DNA of 64,000 nt, from positions 138,612,577 to 138,676,576 of the forward strand of contig OY282558.1 of assembly GCA_958295665.1 (NCBI GenBank). The letters are read 5' to 3'. Position numbers and translations under genes: made by a program. This document shows, one piece after another, positions 29,187 through 42,700 of the stretch. The notes beneath the pieces are model-generated. The model saw only the letters and a list, made by a program, of their open reading frames with translations. It ran no database searches and had not been told where the DNA came from. How positions within the stretch are numbered: the first letter of the stretch is position 1; every line of letters starts with the position of its first letter. The stretch comes from Tipula vernalis. Lineage: Eukaryota > Arthropoda > Insecta > Diptera > Tipulidae.

Positions 29187-32100
29187 ATACTTAGGTTTTT
29201 TCACTCAGAATTTGCTGGATTATTGTAAGGTGATTTTCCAAAAATCGAATTTTCTATGAAATGTGTGGAAATAATCAAGCAATCTAAATGAGAGTTAGCA
29301 CAACAATTAAAGGTCCCGAAACCTGTTTTTAGTAGTATCAAGAACCGCAATCGAAGCACAATTGCAGATTTTAGATTTTTGACTCAGAATTGGCTGGAAC
29401 GAATCTTCTATGAAATGTGCGGAAATAATCAAGCAATCTAAATGCGAGTTAGCACAATAATTAAAGGTCCCGAAACCTATTTTTAGAGGTATCGAGAACC
29501 GCAATCGAAGCACAATTGCAGATTTTAGGTTTTTTGGCTCAGAATTTGCTGGATCGAATCTTCTATGGAATGTGTGAAAATAATCAAGCAATCTATATTC
29601 GAGTTGGCACAATAATTTAAGGTCCCGAAACATATCTTTAGAGGTATCAAGAACCGCAATCGAACCACAATTGGAGATTTTAGGCTTTTTCACTCAGAAT
29701 TTGATGGATTATAGTAAGGTGATTTTCCAAAAATCGAATTTTCTATGAAATGTGTGGAAATAATCAAGCAATCTAAATGCGAGTTTGCACAATAATTAAA
29801 GGTCCCGAAACCTATTTTTAGAAGTATCGAGAACCGCAATCGAACCATTGGAGATTTTAGGTTTTTTGACTCAGAATTTGCTGGATTATAGTAAGGTGAT
29901 TTTCCAAAAATCGAATTTTCTATGAAATGTGTGGAAATAATCAAGCAATCTAAATGAGAGTTAGCACAACAATTAAAGGTCCCGAAACCTGTTTTTAAAA
30001 GTATCAAGAACCGCAATCGAAGAACAATTGCAGATTTTAGATTTTTGACTCAGAATTGGCTGGATCGAATCTTCTATAAAATGTGCGGAAATAATCAAGC
30101 AATCTAAATGCGAGTTTGCACAATAATTAAAGGTGTAGAAACCTATTTTTAGAGGTATCAAGGACCGCAATCGAAGCACAATTGCAGATTTTAGGTTTTT
30201 TGGCTCAGAATTTGCTGGATCGAATCTTCTATGGAATGTGTGAAAATAATCAAGCAATCTATATTCGAGTTGGCACAATAATTAAAGGTCCCGAAACCTA
30301 TCTTTAGAGGTATCAAGAACCGCAATCGAACCAAAATTGGAGATTTTAGGTTTTTCACTCAGAATTTGATGGATTATAGTAAGGTGATTTTCCAAAAATC
30401 GAATTTTCTATGAAATGTGTGGAAATAATTGAGCAATCTAAATGCGAGTTGGCACAATAATTAAAGGTCCCGAAACCTATTTTTAGAGGTATCGAGAACC
30501 GCAATCGAACCACAATTGGAGATTTTAGGTTTTTTCACTCAGAATTTGATGGATTATAGTAAGGTGATTTTCCAAATTTGGAATTTTCTATGAAATGTGT
30601 GGAAATAATCAAGCAATCTAAATGAGAGTTAGCACAACAATTAAAGGTACCGAAACCGTTTTTAGAAGTATCAAGAACCGCAATCGAAGCACAATTGCAG
30701 ATTTTAGGTTTTTTCACTCAGAATTGGCTGGATCGAATCTTCTATGAAATGTGTGGAAATAATCAAGCAATCTAAATGCGAGTTGGCACAATAATTAGAG
30801 GTCCTGAAACCTATTTTTAGAGGTATCAAGAACCGCAATCAAAGCACAATTGCAGATTTTAGGATTTTAACTTAGAATTGGATGGATCGAATCTTCTATG
30901 GAATGTGTGGAAATAATCAAGCAATCTAAATACGAGATGGCACAATAATTAAAGGTCCCGAAAGCTATTATTAGAGGTATCAAGAACCGCAATCGAAGCA
31001 CAATTAGAGATTTTAGGTTTTTTGGCTCAGAATTTCCTGGATTATAGAAAGGTGATTTTCCAAAAATCGAATTTTCTATTAAATGTGTGGAAATAATCAA
31101 GCAATCTAAATGCGAATTAGCACAACAATCAAAGGTCCGAAACCTATTTTGAGAGGTATCAAGAACCGCAATCGAAGCACAATTGCAGATTATAGGTTTT
31201 TGACTCAAAATTGGCTGGATCGAATCTTCTATGAAATGTGTGGAAATAATCAAGCAATCTAAATGCGAGTTGGCACAATAATTAAAGGTCCCAAAACCTA
31301 TTTTTAGAGGTATCAAGAACCTCAATCGAAGTACAATTCAAAATTTTAGGTTTTTTCACTCAGAATTTGTCGGATTATAGTAAGGTGATTTTCCAAAAAT
31401 CGAATTTTCTATGAAATGTGTGGAAATAATCAAGCTATCTAAATGCGAGTTGGAACAATAATTTAAGGTTTCGAAACCTATTTTTAGAGGTATCAAGAAC
31501 CGCAATCGAAGCACAATTACTAATTAGAGATTTTAGGTTTTTTGGCTCAGAATTTCCTGGATTATAGTAAGGTGATTTTCCAAAATTCCAATTTTCTATG
31601 AAATGTGTGGAAATAATCAAGCAATCTAAATGCGAGTTGGAAAAATAATTAAAGGTCCCGAAACCTATTTTTAGAGGTATCAAGAACCGCAATCGAAGCA
31701 CAATTGCAGATTTTAGGTTTTTTGGCTCAGAATTTGCTGGATTATAGTAAGGTGATTTTCCAAAACTCTAATTTTCCACGAAATGTGTGAAAAAAATCAA
31801 GCAACCTATATGCAAGTTGGCACAATAATTAAAGATCCCGAAACATATTTTTAGAGGTTTTGAGGACCGCAATCCAACCACAATTGGAGATTTTAGGTTT
31901 TTCACTCAGAATTTGATGGATTATAGTAAGGTGATTTTCCAAAAATCGAATTTTCTATGAAATGTGTGGAAATAATCAAGCAATCTAAATGCGAGTTAGC
32001 ACAACAATTAAAGGTCCCGAAACCTATTTTTAGAGGTATCAAGAACCGCAATCGAAGCACAATTGCAGATTTTAGATTTTGACTCAGAATTGGCTGGATC

Positions 32101-32830
32101 GAATCTTCTATGAAATGTGTGGAAATAATCAAGCAATCTAAATGCGAGTTGAAACAATAATTAAAGGTCCCGAAACCTAGTTTTAGAGGTATCAAGAACC
32201 GCAATCGAAGTACAATTCAAAATTTTAGGTTTTTTCACTCAGAATTTGTCGGATTATAGTAAGGTGATTTTCCAAAAATCGATATTTCTATGAAATGTGT
32301 GGAAACATACAAGCAATCTAATCAAGCAATCTAAATGCGAGTTGGCACAATAATTAAAGATCTTGAAACCTATTTTTAGAGGTATCGAGAACCGCAATCC
32401 AACCACAATTGGAGATTTTAGGTTTTTTCACTCAGAATTTGATGGATTATAGTAAGGTGATTTTCTAAAAATCGAAATTTCTATGAAATGTGTGGAAATA
32501 ATTAAGCAAACTAAATGCGAGTTGGCACAGTAATTAAAGGTCCCGAAACCTATTTTTTGAGGTATCAAGAAACGCAATCGAAGCACAATTGCAGATTTTA
32601 GGTTTTTTCACTCAGAATTTGCTGGATTATTGTAAGGTGATTTTCCAAATATCGAATTTTCCATGAAATGTGTGGAAATAATCGGGCAATCTTAATGCGA
32701 GTTGGCACAACAATTACAGGTCCCGAAACCTATCGTTGGAGGTATCAAGAACCGCAATCAGTATACAATTGCAGATTTTGGATTTTTTTTGGCTCAAAAT
32801 TTTCTGATTTATAGTAAGGTAATTTTTTAA
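29187..32830. repeat. satellite array of ~154/~179-bp monomers
   Basis: About 21 tandem monomers containing AGAACCGCAATCGAAGCACA, CAGATTTTAGGTTTTTT, GGAAATAATCAAGCAATCTA and AATTAAAGGTCCCGAAACCT. Successive AGAACCGCAA sites are spaced 154,155,180,177,154,155,179,179,155,154,179,154,180,187,180,179,153,194,180,180 bp. The long form has an extra ~25 bp around TATAGTAAGGTGATTTTCC, absent from the short form. The first monomers follow a short-short-long-long order twice. The 194-bp unit has an internal duplication of AATCAAGCAATCTA. Open frames on the minus strand across it are chance products of the monomer. The last units near 32750 are more diverged. Confidence 0.93.
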
Positions 32831-35165
32831 ACGATGTTGATATGTTGAAATTCTATCATTTATAGTTACTTATTAGCTTTTTAAATCTTTGGTATAACTA
32901 AGAAATTCAAGATGGAGGAATACATAACAGGAAAAAAATCGATTCATGTTTTAAATCCCTTGCGAAACCATCTATTTCTGAATTTTGTATATCATTCAAC
33001 AAATTTTGGTGATACCAATCTTACAAATTGTTGAAATCAATTAACACTGTTTCAAAAAGAAGAGGACAAATTTTTGAAATTTTTCATTTAGCTAATTTCA
33101 AATAAAAAAATAATTATGGGATACCTTAGAAAAGACTTCCAATTTCACAACATCAGAATTGCCAGTCTCATATGCAATATTTAACATTAAATTTTATTGA
33201 TCAATAAATTTCGCACTTACACATCAATTATCACTTACATTTTGTTCTCTTAAGAGTAGATGTACTTGGCCATGAAGTAATTAAAATTGCATACCAAAAT
33301 TGAATACAAACCACCAGTATTTCAATTTTGGCCATGTTGGCATACCTGATCATGTTTGAAAATAATTTTTAACATTATTCCCGAGATGTAAGTGTTATGA
33401 CAAAAACCAAAGTCGATAAACTCAATCGAAAATTACTGTGCATCGCATTAAAAACTGCTCAATAATAATTAAATCGTAAAAAGTAATGATAAATTTAACG
33501 ATATATTTTTTATCACACTTCCATTTTGTAATGAAACCTGCATAAAGAAGATCAACATACAACATAATCATTCAAACGTATATAAACGTAAAAAATAATT
33601 ACGACTAGGTAGAATATGTATATATGTACATATAATTTAAGAGTAAGTATACAATGTATAAATAAATAATAAAAATGGCGAATAAATGTCGATGATCGAT
33701 CATAAATCAAATTGTATCTCGTATATATGTACGTTTAACCAATGTTGTATATGAAAAGGAGACCGAATTACTCTCGTCTCCCCGTATTTTATAAAATGCA
33801 TAAATGCGATCGGTGATCAATGATCATCATCATTTTTATTATTATGTATACATAATATTGTGATTTGATGATCATTTAAATTCTTGATCGAATTTTTTGT
33901 GATCAAGGGAAATATTTTTTTTTTTTGCGAATTTTGCTTATTTCTTGCTGCGCCGCGTATATTAATTAAAAACTTGAGGAGATCGCGATCTTAAGAATTC
34001 AAACCTGCGCTCTTTTTTTTTTTTTTTTTTTGTTGTATTTTGTTTCAAATATTCTCTTATTGATTTAATTATTTATGTATTGTTTATTTAAATTTAATCA
34101 CGTAGTGCCATAAGGAAAATATGTTTTATGTTTTTATTGATCGGCTTATTGAGAAGAGACCAGTTTGTCGTATATTACCAGTTTTTTTTTGTAATAATGT
34201 ACGTAATAAACGCACAATAATAACTTGGATAAGTGTATGACTATTTTCAAAACGGTCGTTTCACACCTAAAAAGATCAACGATTCAAAGTTCAAATCAAA
34301 ATTACGTACATATGTTCATGATGCAATTCGCCAAAACATTAAAAAAATTTACAACCCCCGTTGCGATTATGTTGTTTGCGTATTCCCCTGGATAAAATCA
34401 AGCATATATGTGTATATATATGGACAAGACCGGTGGAAGGCAAAGCAAAAATTAGGAAAATTGATAAATGATTGTTCGAAAAGATTTATTTAAACCTCGA
34501 GGAAATTTTTATTTTCTTGTTGTTGTTGCTGTTGTGTACCCCCTCAGGATTTATCAATATTTCTTGTGCGGTTGGTGGTTGTCCCTTTTCATTTTAATGT
34601 TGTTGCTTTTTTTTGCTTCCTTTTAAATTTAAGGGATATAACAATTTTTTTGGTATTTTAAATTTTTGATTGAGTTCATATTTTGCTGGCTGCTTCTTTT
34701 GTGATGGGAGGGAAAAAAAATGGGAAAATTATGTGGTTTTTCCAATTTATATTATTGAAGAGAACCCAAGTCGAGCAGCTCAAATGGAATTTTTATTAAG
34801 TTTAAATTTTATTTTTTTATTTATATTTTCTATGGGAAAATTTAGTCAGTTTTCCTTTTTTTTATCGAATATGTTTTGTGGGTGGTGTTGGTTTTAACCT
34901 GAGATGTGGGAGTGAAGTAGATTTTTTTTTTTATATTGGATTTTCAAGTAAAGTGATTGATGAATGAGTTTTTGATTAACTTTTTGGATAAACTCTAGTT
35001 GAATATAGCTAGGAGGATTGCACCCCTATACAATCAGTGTTTCTGAGCCGTTTTTTTATAAGGAAGTGGTAAATTAGCTAAAACCATGTAATATTTTACA
35101 AAAATTTTCTTTTCTACAAGTACCAAAATTCCCTTGATGCCAAGTGGAAGTAGCCGGGAAAATAA
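32831..35165. other. AT-rich spacer between the two satellites
   Basis: 2.3 kb of mostly unique AT-rich sequence with T runs (33908-33925, 34012-34033) and ACATATATGTAC-type words. An 86-codon frame at 34233-34493 and a 75-codon frame at 34670-34897 have no recognisable motif. No transposon ends identified. Confidence 0.5.
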
Positions 35166-38100
35166 GCAACAGTATTCTGCAGAAGACCTTGATATTGTTT
35201 CTAGAAACAGGTTTCTAGGGATTAAAAGAGATCATAATTGTATGCCTTAATTTTGGTCTCAATATGGCATCCTGCGTTTTTTCAGAATTTTCCTAAGTAG
35301 CCCCCAAGTTCACACACTAAATTTTACTAAAGCTTTTAAATTATTTTTCTTTTCAACAGTTCAGGTTTTTAAATTTCGAAAGTTGGTTGGTTTCGTAGAA
35401 TGATGAAAGCTCTATACGAGTATTCTGCAGAAGACCTTGATATTGTTTCTAGAAACAGGTTTCTAGAGATTAAAAAGATCATAAATGTATGCCTTAATTT
35501 TTGTCTCGATATGGCGTCCTGCGTTTTTTCAGAATTTTCCCGAGTAGCCCTCGAGTTCACACACTAAATTTTACTAAAGCTTTTATACTATTTTGCTTTT
35601 CAACAGTTCAGGTTTTTGAATTTCGAAAGTTGGTTGGTTTCGTAGAATGATGAAAGCTCTATACGAGTATTCTGCAGAAGACCTTGATATTGTTTCTAGA
35701 AACAGGTTTCTAGGGATTAAAAGAGATCATAATTGTATGCCTTAATTTTTGTCTCAATATGGCGTCCTGCGTTTTTTCAGAATTTTCCTGAGTAGCCCCC
35801 GAGTTCACACACTAAATTTTACTAAAGCTTTTAAACTATTTTTCTTTTCAACAGTTCAGGTTTTTAAATTTCGAAAGTTGGTTGGTTTCGTAGAATGATG
35901 AAAGCTCTATACGAGTATTCTGCAGAAGACCTTGATATTGTTTCTAGAAACAGGTTTCTAGGGATTAAAAGAGATCATAATTGTATGCCTTAATTTTTGT
36001 CTCAATATGGCGTCCTGCGTTTTTTTAGAATTTTCCTGAGTAGCCCCCGAGTTCACACACTAAATTTTACTAAAGCTTTTAAACTATTTTTCTTTTCAAA
36101 AGTTCAGGTTTTTAAATTTCGAAAGTTGGTTGGCTTCGTAGAATGATGAAAGCTCTATACGAGTATTCTGCAGAAGACCTTGATATTGTTTCTAGAAACA
36201 GGTTTCTAGGGATTAAAAGAGATCATAATTGTATGCCTTAATTTTTGTCTCAATATGGCGTCCTGCGTTTTTTCAGAATTTTCTTGAGTAGCCCCCGAGT
36301 TCACACACTAAATTTTACTAAAGCTTTTAAACTATTTTTCTTTTCAACAGTTCAGGTTTTTAAATTTCGAAAGTTAGTTGTTTTCGTAGAATGATGAAAG
36401 CTCTATACGAGTATTCTGCAGAAGACCTTGATATTGTTTCTAGAAACAGGTTTCTAGGGATTAAAAGAGATCATAATTTTATGACCTTATTTTTGTCTCA
36501 ATATGGCGTCCTGCGTTTTTTCAGAATTTTCCCAAATAGCCCTCGAGTTCACACACTAAATTTTACTAAAGCTTTTATACTATTTTGCTTTTCAACAGTT
36601 CAGGTTTTTAAATTTCGAAAGTTGGTTGGTTTCGTAGAATGATGAAAGCTCTATATGAGTATTCTGCAGAAGACCTTGATATTGTTTCTAGAAACAGGTT
36701 TCTAGGGATTAAAAGAGATCATAATTGTATGCCTTAATTTTTGTCTCAATATGGCGTCCTGCGTTTTTTCAGAATTTTCCTGAGTAGCCCCCGAGTTCAC
36801 ACACTAAATTTTACTAAAGCTTTTAAACTATTTTTCTTTTCAACAGTTCTGGTTTTTAAATTTCGAAAGTTGGTTGGTTTCGTAGAATGATGAAAGCTCT
36901 ATACGAGTATTCTGCAGAAGACCTTGATATTGTTTTTAGAAACAGGTTTCTAGGGATTAAAAGAGATTATAATTGTATGCCTTAATTTTTGTCTCAATAT
37001 GGCGTCCTGCGTTTTTTCAGAATTTTCCTGAGTAGCCCCCGAGTTCACACACTAAATTTTACTAAAGCTTTTAAACTATTTTTCTTTTCAAAAGTTCAGG
37101 TTTTAAATTTCGAAAGTTGGTTGGCTTCGTAGAATGATGAAAGCTCTATACGAGTATTCTGCAGAAGACCTTGATATTGTTTCTAGAAACAGGTTTCTAG
37201 GGATTAAAAGAGATCATAATTGTATGCCTTAATTTTTGTCTCAATATGGCGTCCTGCGTTTTTTCAGAATTTTCTTGAGTAGCCCCCGAGTTCACACACT
37301 AAATTTTACTAAAGCTTTTAAACTATTTTGCTTTTCAACAGTTCAGGTTTTTAAATTTCGAAAGTTAGTTGTTTTCGTAGAATGATGAAAGCTCTATACG
37401 AGTATTCTGCAGAAGACCTTGATATTGTTTCTAGAAACAGGTTTCTAGGGATTAAAAGAGATCATAATTGTATAACCTTATTTTTGTCTCAATATGGCGT
37501 CCTGCGTTTTTTCAGAATTTTCCTGAGTAGCCACCGAGCTCACACACTAAATTTTACTAAAGCTTTTAAACTATTTTTTTTTCAACAGTTCAGGTTTTTA
37601 AATTTCGAAAGTTGGTTGGTTTCGTAGAATGATGAAAGCTCTATACGAGTATTCTGCAGAAGACCTTGATATTGTTTCTAGAAACAGGTTCCTAGGGATT
37701 AAAAGAGATCATAAATGTATGCCTTAATTTTTGTCTCAACATGGCGTCCTGCGTTTTTTCAGAATTTTCCCGAGTAGCCCTCGAGTTCACACACTAAATT
37801 TTACTAAAGCTTTTATACTATTTTGCTTTTCAACAGTTCAGGTTTTTAAATTTCGAAAGTTGGTTGGTTTCGTAGAATGATGAAAGCTCTATACGAGTAT
37901 TCTGCAGAAGACCTTGATATTGTTTCTAGAAACAGGTTTCTAGGGATTAAAAGAGATCATATTTATGCCTGAATTTTTATCTCAATATGGCGTCCTGCAT
38001 TTTTTTCAGAAATTTCCTGAGTAGCCCCCGAGTTCACACACTAAATTTTACTAAAGCTTTTAAACTATTTGTCTTTTCAACGGTTCAGGTTTTTAAATTT

Positions 38101-39135
38101 CGAAAGTTGGTTGGTTTCGTAGAATGATGAAAGCTCTATACGAGTATTCTGCAGAAGACCTTGATATTGTTTCTAGAATCAGGTTTCTAGGGATTAAAAG
38201 AGATCATTATTGTATGCCTTAATTTTTGTCTCAATATGGCGTCCTGCGTTTTCTCAGAATTTTCCTGAGTAGCCCCCGAGTTCACACACTAAATTTTACT
38301 AAAGCTTTTAAACTATTTTTCTTTTCAACAGTTCAGGTTTTTAAATTTCGAAAGTTGGTTGGTTTCGTAGAATGATGAAAGCACTATACGAGTATTCTGC
38401 AGAAGGCCTTGATATTGTTTCTAGAAACAGATTTCTAGGGATTAAAAGAGATCATAATTTTATGCCTTAATTTTTGTCTCAATATGGCGTCCTGCGTTTT
38501 TTCAGAATTTTCCTGAGTAGCCCCCGAGTTCACACACTAAATTTTACTAAAGCTTTTAAATTATTTTTCTTTTCAACAGTTCAGGTTTTTAAATTTCAAA
38601 AGTTGGTTGGCTTCGTAGAATGATGAAAGCTCTATACGAGTATTCTGCAGAAGACCTTGATATTGTTTCTAGAAACAGGTTTCTAGGGATTAAAAGAGAT
38701 CATAATTGTATGCCTTAATTTTGGTCTCAATATGGCATCCTGCGTTTTTTCAGAATTTTCCTAAGTAGCCCCCAAGTTCACACACTAAATTTTACTAAAG
38801 CTTTTAAATTATTTTTCTTTTCAACAGTTCAGGTTTTTAAATTTCGAAAGTTGGTTGGTTTCGTAGAATGATGAAAGCTCTATACGAGTATTCTGCAGAA
38901 GACCTTGATATTGTTTCTAGAAACAGGTTTCTAGGGATTAAAAGAGATCATAATTGTATGCCTTAATTTTTGTCTCAATATGGCGTCCTGCGATTTTTCA
39001 GAATTTTCCTGAGTAGCACCCGAGTTCACACACTAAATTTTACTAAAGCTTTTAAACTATTTTTCTTTTCAACAGTTCAGGTTTTTAAATTTCGAAAGTT
39101 GGTTGGTTTCGTAGAATGATGAAAGCTCAGTACGA
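35166..39135. repeat. 248-bp satellite array, 16 units
   Basis: ATGATGAAAGCTCT occurs at 35400, 35647, 35895, 36143, 36391, 36639, 36887, 37134, 37382, 37629, 37877, 38124, 38372, 38620, 38869 and (as ATGATGAAAGCTCA) at 39117: every interval is 247-249 bp. A partial first unit starts near 35170. Each unit contains the near-palindrome TTTCTAGAAACAGGTTTCTA and the phrase AATATGGCGTCCTGCG. Units differ by only a few substitutions, so the array is homogenised. Variant markers show four-unit periodicity in part of it. A ~80-codon open frame at the start of two units is present only because of substitutions; it is not a gene. Confidence 0.96.
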
Positions 39136-39764
39136 AATGCTGTGTTGGGTTATCTGAGTTTTTACGGCTAATTATGTGCCTTTTTCCCATATTTTGAAAA
39201 AAAAGCACAAATAAAATATTGATAAAGACGGATTTAATCAGAGCCTTCCAGAGTATAGACCCATTTAGTGGTATTTCTGGTATGATTTTATCAAATTTGT
39301 ACGGCCATCAGTTCCATCTATGTAATGTATATTGACTTAATGACCAAACGAATTGTAGTAAGCTTTTATTTCAATATGACCAGAATGCTGCTCTTATGAA
39401 ATTTTTATTAAAATTTTGGTTTGAATAAATCAATTATTACAAGAAAATGAAAACGATTTACTTAAACGACATTCATATGTGCTGAAACTCAAACATTTAT
39501 GAAAGTATTTCAGAAATCATAATTAAGAATTTGTAACTTTTTCATTTAAAAATTTGTCTTAGGAATAAAAGTGATTTCTCATATGTTTTGTGTGTTTTAC
39601 TACGAAAAGTTTGGTTTCTTCCTCGTTTCTAATTCCCTTTTAAAAGCTTCGTTTTTTAGACTAAGGCTTTGTATAGTCAAGTTTGCTTTCATGTAATGCA
39701 TATTGTTGGAAATAAAAGAAAATTTAAGCTTTGTGGCTTGGGTACTGAAGAATTGTTAAACAAA
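39136..39764. other. spacer between 248-bp satellite and AAGCTT-rich array
   Basis: Unique-looking AT-rich DNA with no match to either neighbour recognised by eye, though AAAGCTTCG and GCTTTGTATAG words already resemble the following array. Confidence 0.45.
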
Positions 39765-42700
39765 AATTTGGAGGCTTCCTATATAATAGTTTGATAACTA
39801 TGATTTAATGAAATACTTAATTAGCACAGGCTTTGTATTGGGAAATTTTTATTTCAAAATTCTTAATACAAATTCTTTCCGATCTTTTTCAAGAAGCAGA
39901 AATTCTAATAAGTTAAACCAATTTAACAATCAAATATCTTAAATAGTTAAAAGTAACAATATATTCGAATCATCAAATGTCAAACCATGTAGCAGGAAAT
40001 TGCTGTCTAAAAGCTTTACGATCAAGTACACTAGAACAGCAATTTTAAAAAACTATGCCTCTTTAAAGCTTTAAAATGATTGAAAAATAAAATTAGCTTT
40101 CTAAATAAGCAATAAAACAATACATATGTTTCTAAAGCTTGTACGATCAATAATATTAAATTAATAAATATGATTTTTTGAAAATCGACTTTTATATATC
40201 TGAAATAAAATGTGTAAGAAAACTAGAAATGTCAAGGTTTTAAATTTTGAATTTCATAAAAGCTCGCCAAGAAAATTCCTAAGACTCATTTCATTGTATT
40301 ATAAAACCTTCAAAGATATCCGAAGCTTCCCCTTCATCTAATAATTAAAATCTTTTAATTTATTCAAACAATATTTAAACAAAGCTTTTATTTATGTACT
40401 GAGATTTTAAAAGCCACTATACTACGTGTAGATAATGAAAGTATGTAAGTATTTTAATTCTAGAGTGCTTAACATTGGTTAAAACTTTATTTTTATTTTT
40501 AAATACGAACCTACCTATTGAGAGAGGGCTTTAATACTAAAAGCAAATTACTTGTAATTCACTTAAAGCTCTAAATATTTGAAAGCTACTTATATAATTT
40601 AACTTGCTGAAAGGTCATTCATGTGATATACAAACACAAGCAAAAAAAATCACAATTTTTTATTAGGGATTCCTATGTGGTACAGTGAAAGTTATCCCAA
40701 TAAACAGTCCCATAAAAAAGCTAAAATTGTATATTTTTTAAATCCATCCTTTCATATTATAGTTCCGTTCATAGTTTGAAGTTTTTACTTTATCTAGCTT
40801 TTCAATTAAATGCTTATCTACTTAAAACGTTGATTGGAAAGCTATTAATTAAAAAAAATAATGAATAAATTATAAAGGGTGTATTAAGCTTTTTAACAAA
40901 GCTTTTGTTTTTGTTCTTGAAAGTTTAAAGTGGTAGTTATTAAAATGTAAAGTTTCTTGGCCAGAAAGCTTTCCGAGTAAACAAGATATAAACTAAAATT
41001 CAATTACATATCTAGCAATCATAAAAGCCATGTGTTAGGTTTAAGATTAAAATTTAACATCTAAAAGCTTATTATTTATATTCCGCTAAGAGCTCTAAAA
41101 AATTTGAAATCTTATGAAAAAAATTAATTTTCTTAAAGCTGATTTAATTGATATACAACATCAAATAATAATTTGATTATAAACTTATCAAAAACACTAT
41201 AAATTCTGGCAAGAAATTCGAAATCGAGGAAGCTTTTAAGAATTTTTTATTGTAAAGTGACATTTTATGAGTACTATGACCATAACATCTTAATTTTTAC
41301 CGCGCCTAAATGTAAAAACTGAGCTTTTATAAAGCTTTAATTTGGAAAAAAATTCAATTTTCGTTCACATTTATCACAACAACTACATTTTTTTTCAAAA
41401 GCTTTCTTTAATTTTTCAAATATATTGCATCATAAGAATCAAATCAAGAATTAATTCCATTCTGTTAAAAGGATTCTTATTGGAAAGAACGAAAAGTTGT
41501 ACCAATAAAACTTGCGCTAAGAAATTATGATATAAGTGATGTGTTTTATGATCTAGAAGAGGGCTCTATTCGAACCTGTAACTATACATATTTCTACCAA
41601 AAGCTTTACGACCAGTAATATCAAATTCAAAACATAAAATGTTCTTTTCCCTCTCTGGTATTTCATAAAAGCTCTCCAACAAAATACTGATAAAGTGATG
41701 CAAAATGTTATAAATAAGAAAATTTGTCTTAAAATGAGAAACTGAAATTTAATTAAAAATCTAGATTGACCTACATATGTACATAAATAATATAAAATTT
41801 TAAAAGATAATCATGAGCTTCACACTTTATCTAATAATGTTATAATCGTAATTTAACTAAAAACCTATCACCTTTTTATTTTAGAAAATAAACATTAACT
41901 TCAAAATCGTCTTTAAACCGTTTTAACAATGTGTTATTGTTGTACTGAAAAGTTTAAAGTCACTGTATTGTTTGGAAATAACTAAAACCAAATCTTGCTG
42001 TAAGTATTAAATTCTAAAGTGTCTAGAGTAAAGAGTTTTATGAGCCACCAAGGTACAAACTAAACTTCGCTTAAAACTTTTGTTTTACTTCTAAATTCCT
42101 ACTTACTAAAATAGACAAATGTGCTAGATTAAATTACGTCTTTTAAAAGCCTTTTAATTATAATTTATTTAAAGCTGTAAAGAATTAGAAAGCTAGTGAA
42201 AAGATTAATTTGCTGAAAACTCATTCAGAGATACAAACGGAATAGTGAAATATATAGCACTGAAAAATCGCTTAAAAAGCTATCAAAAGCTTTTTTGATC
42301 AATAACATTAAATTAATAAATTTGATATTTTGAAAATCAAAGCTTTTTTATCAGAAATGAAGGCAAAAAACATAAGTTGGCGCAGAATGTTAGAAATTCA
42401 AAAAATTGAGGGAAATACAAAAAACTGAAATTTTTAAAAAGCTTTCTTGGTATATTTACAAGATAATTTGGAGCTATACGTTAACCAAAAATATTTTATT
42501 CGTAATTTAATAAAATGATTATCTAGTAAAATCGTTGAATTAGAAACTTTCAATTTTTAACAGCATCTGTTAAGATCTAAGAGGTAAATTAAGCGTTTTT
42601 TTAAAAGCTTTTATTTGTATACTGAAAAGTTCAAAGCCACTTTATATTATGTATCAGTATAAAAATCAAAAGTTTCTGGACTAGAGCAAACTACGCACAA

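Noticed and set aside
29187..32830. Nine overlapping minus-strand open frames of 60-152 codons with recurring peptides such as FGTFNYCANSHLDCLIIS, and a CRISPR-like look of regular repeats
   Set aside because: They are translations of the satellite monomer. Monomer lengths are mostly not multiples of three and the frames begin and end at random substitutions. The repeat unit is 154-179 bp with no short spacers, so it is a satellite, not CRISPR.
34233..34493. 86-codon plus-strand frame with Lys-rich N-terminus
   Set aside because: No recognisable domain; within AT-rich spacer between satellites. Could be checked by transcript data, but not supported from sequence.
36391..37627. Two similar 81-83 codon frames beginning MMKALYEYSAEDLDIV
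   Set aside because: Both lie within units of the 248-bp satellite and are open only because of unit-specific substitutions that remove a stop. Most other units lack them.
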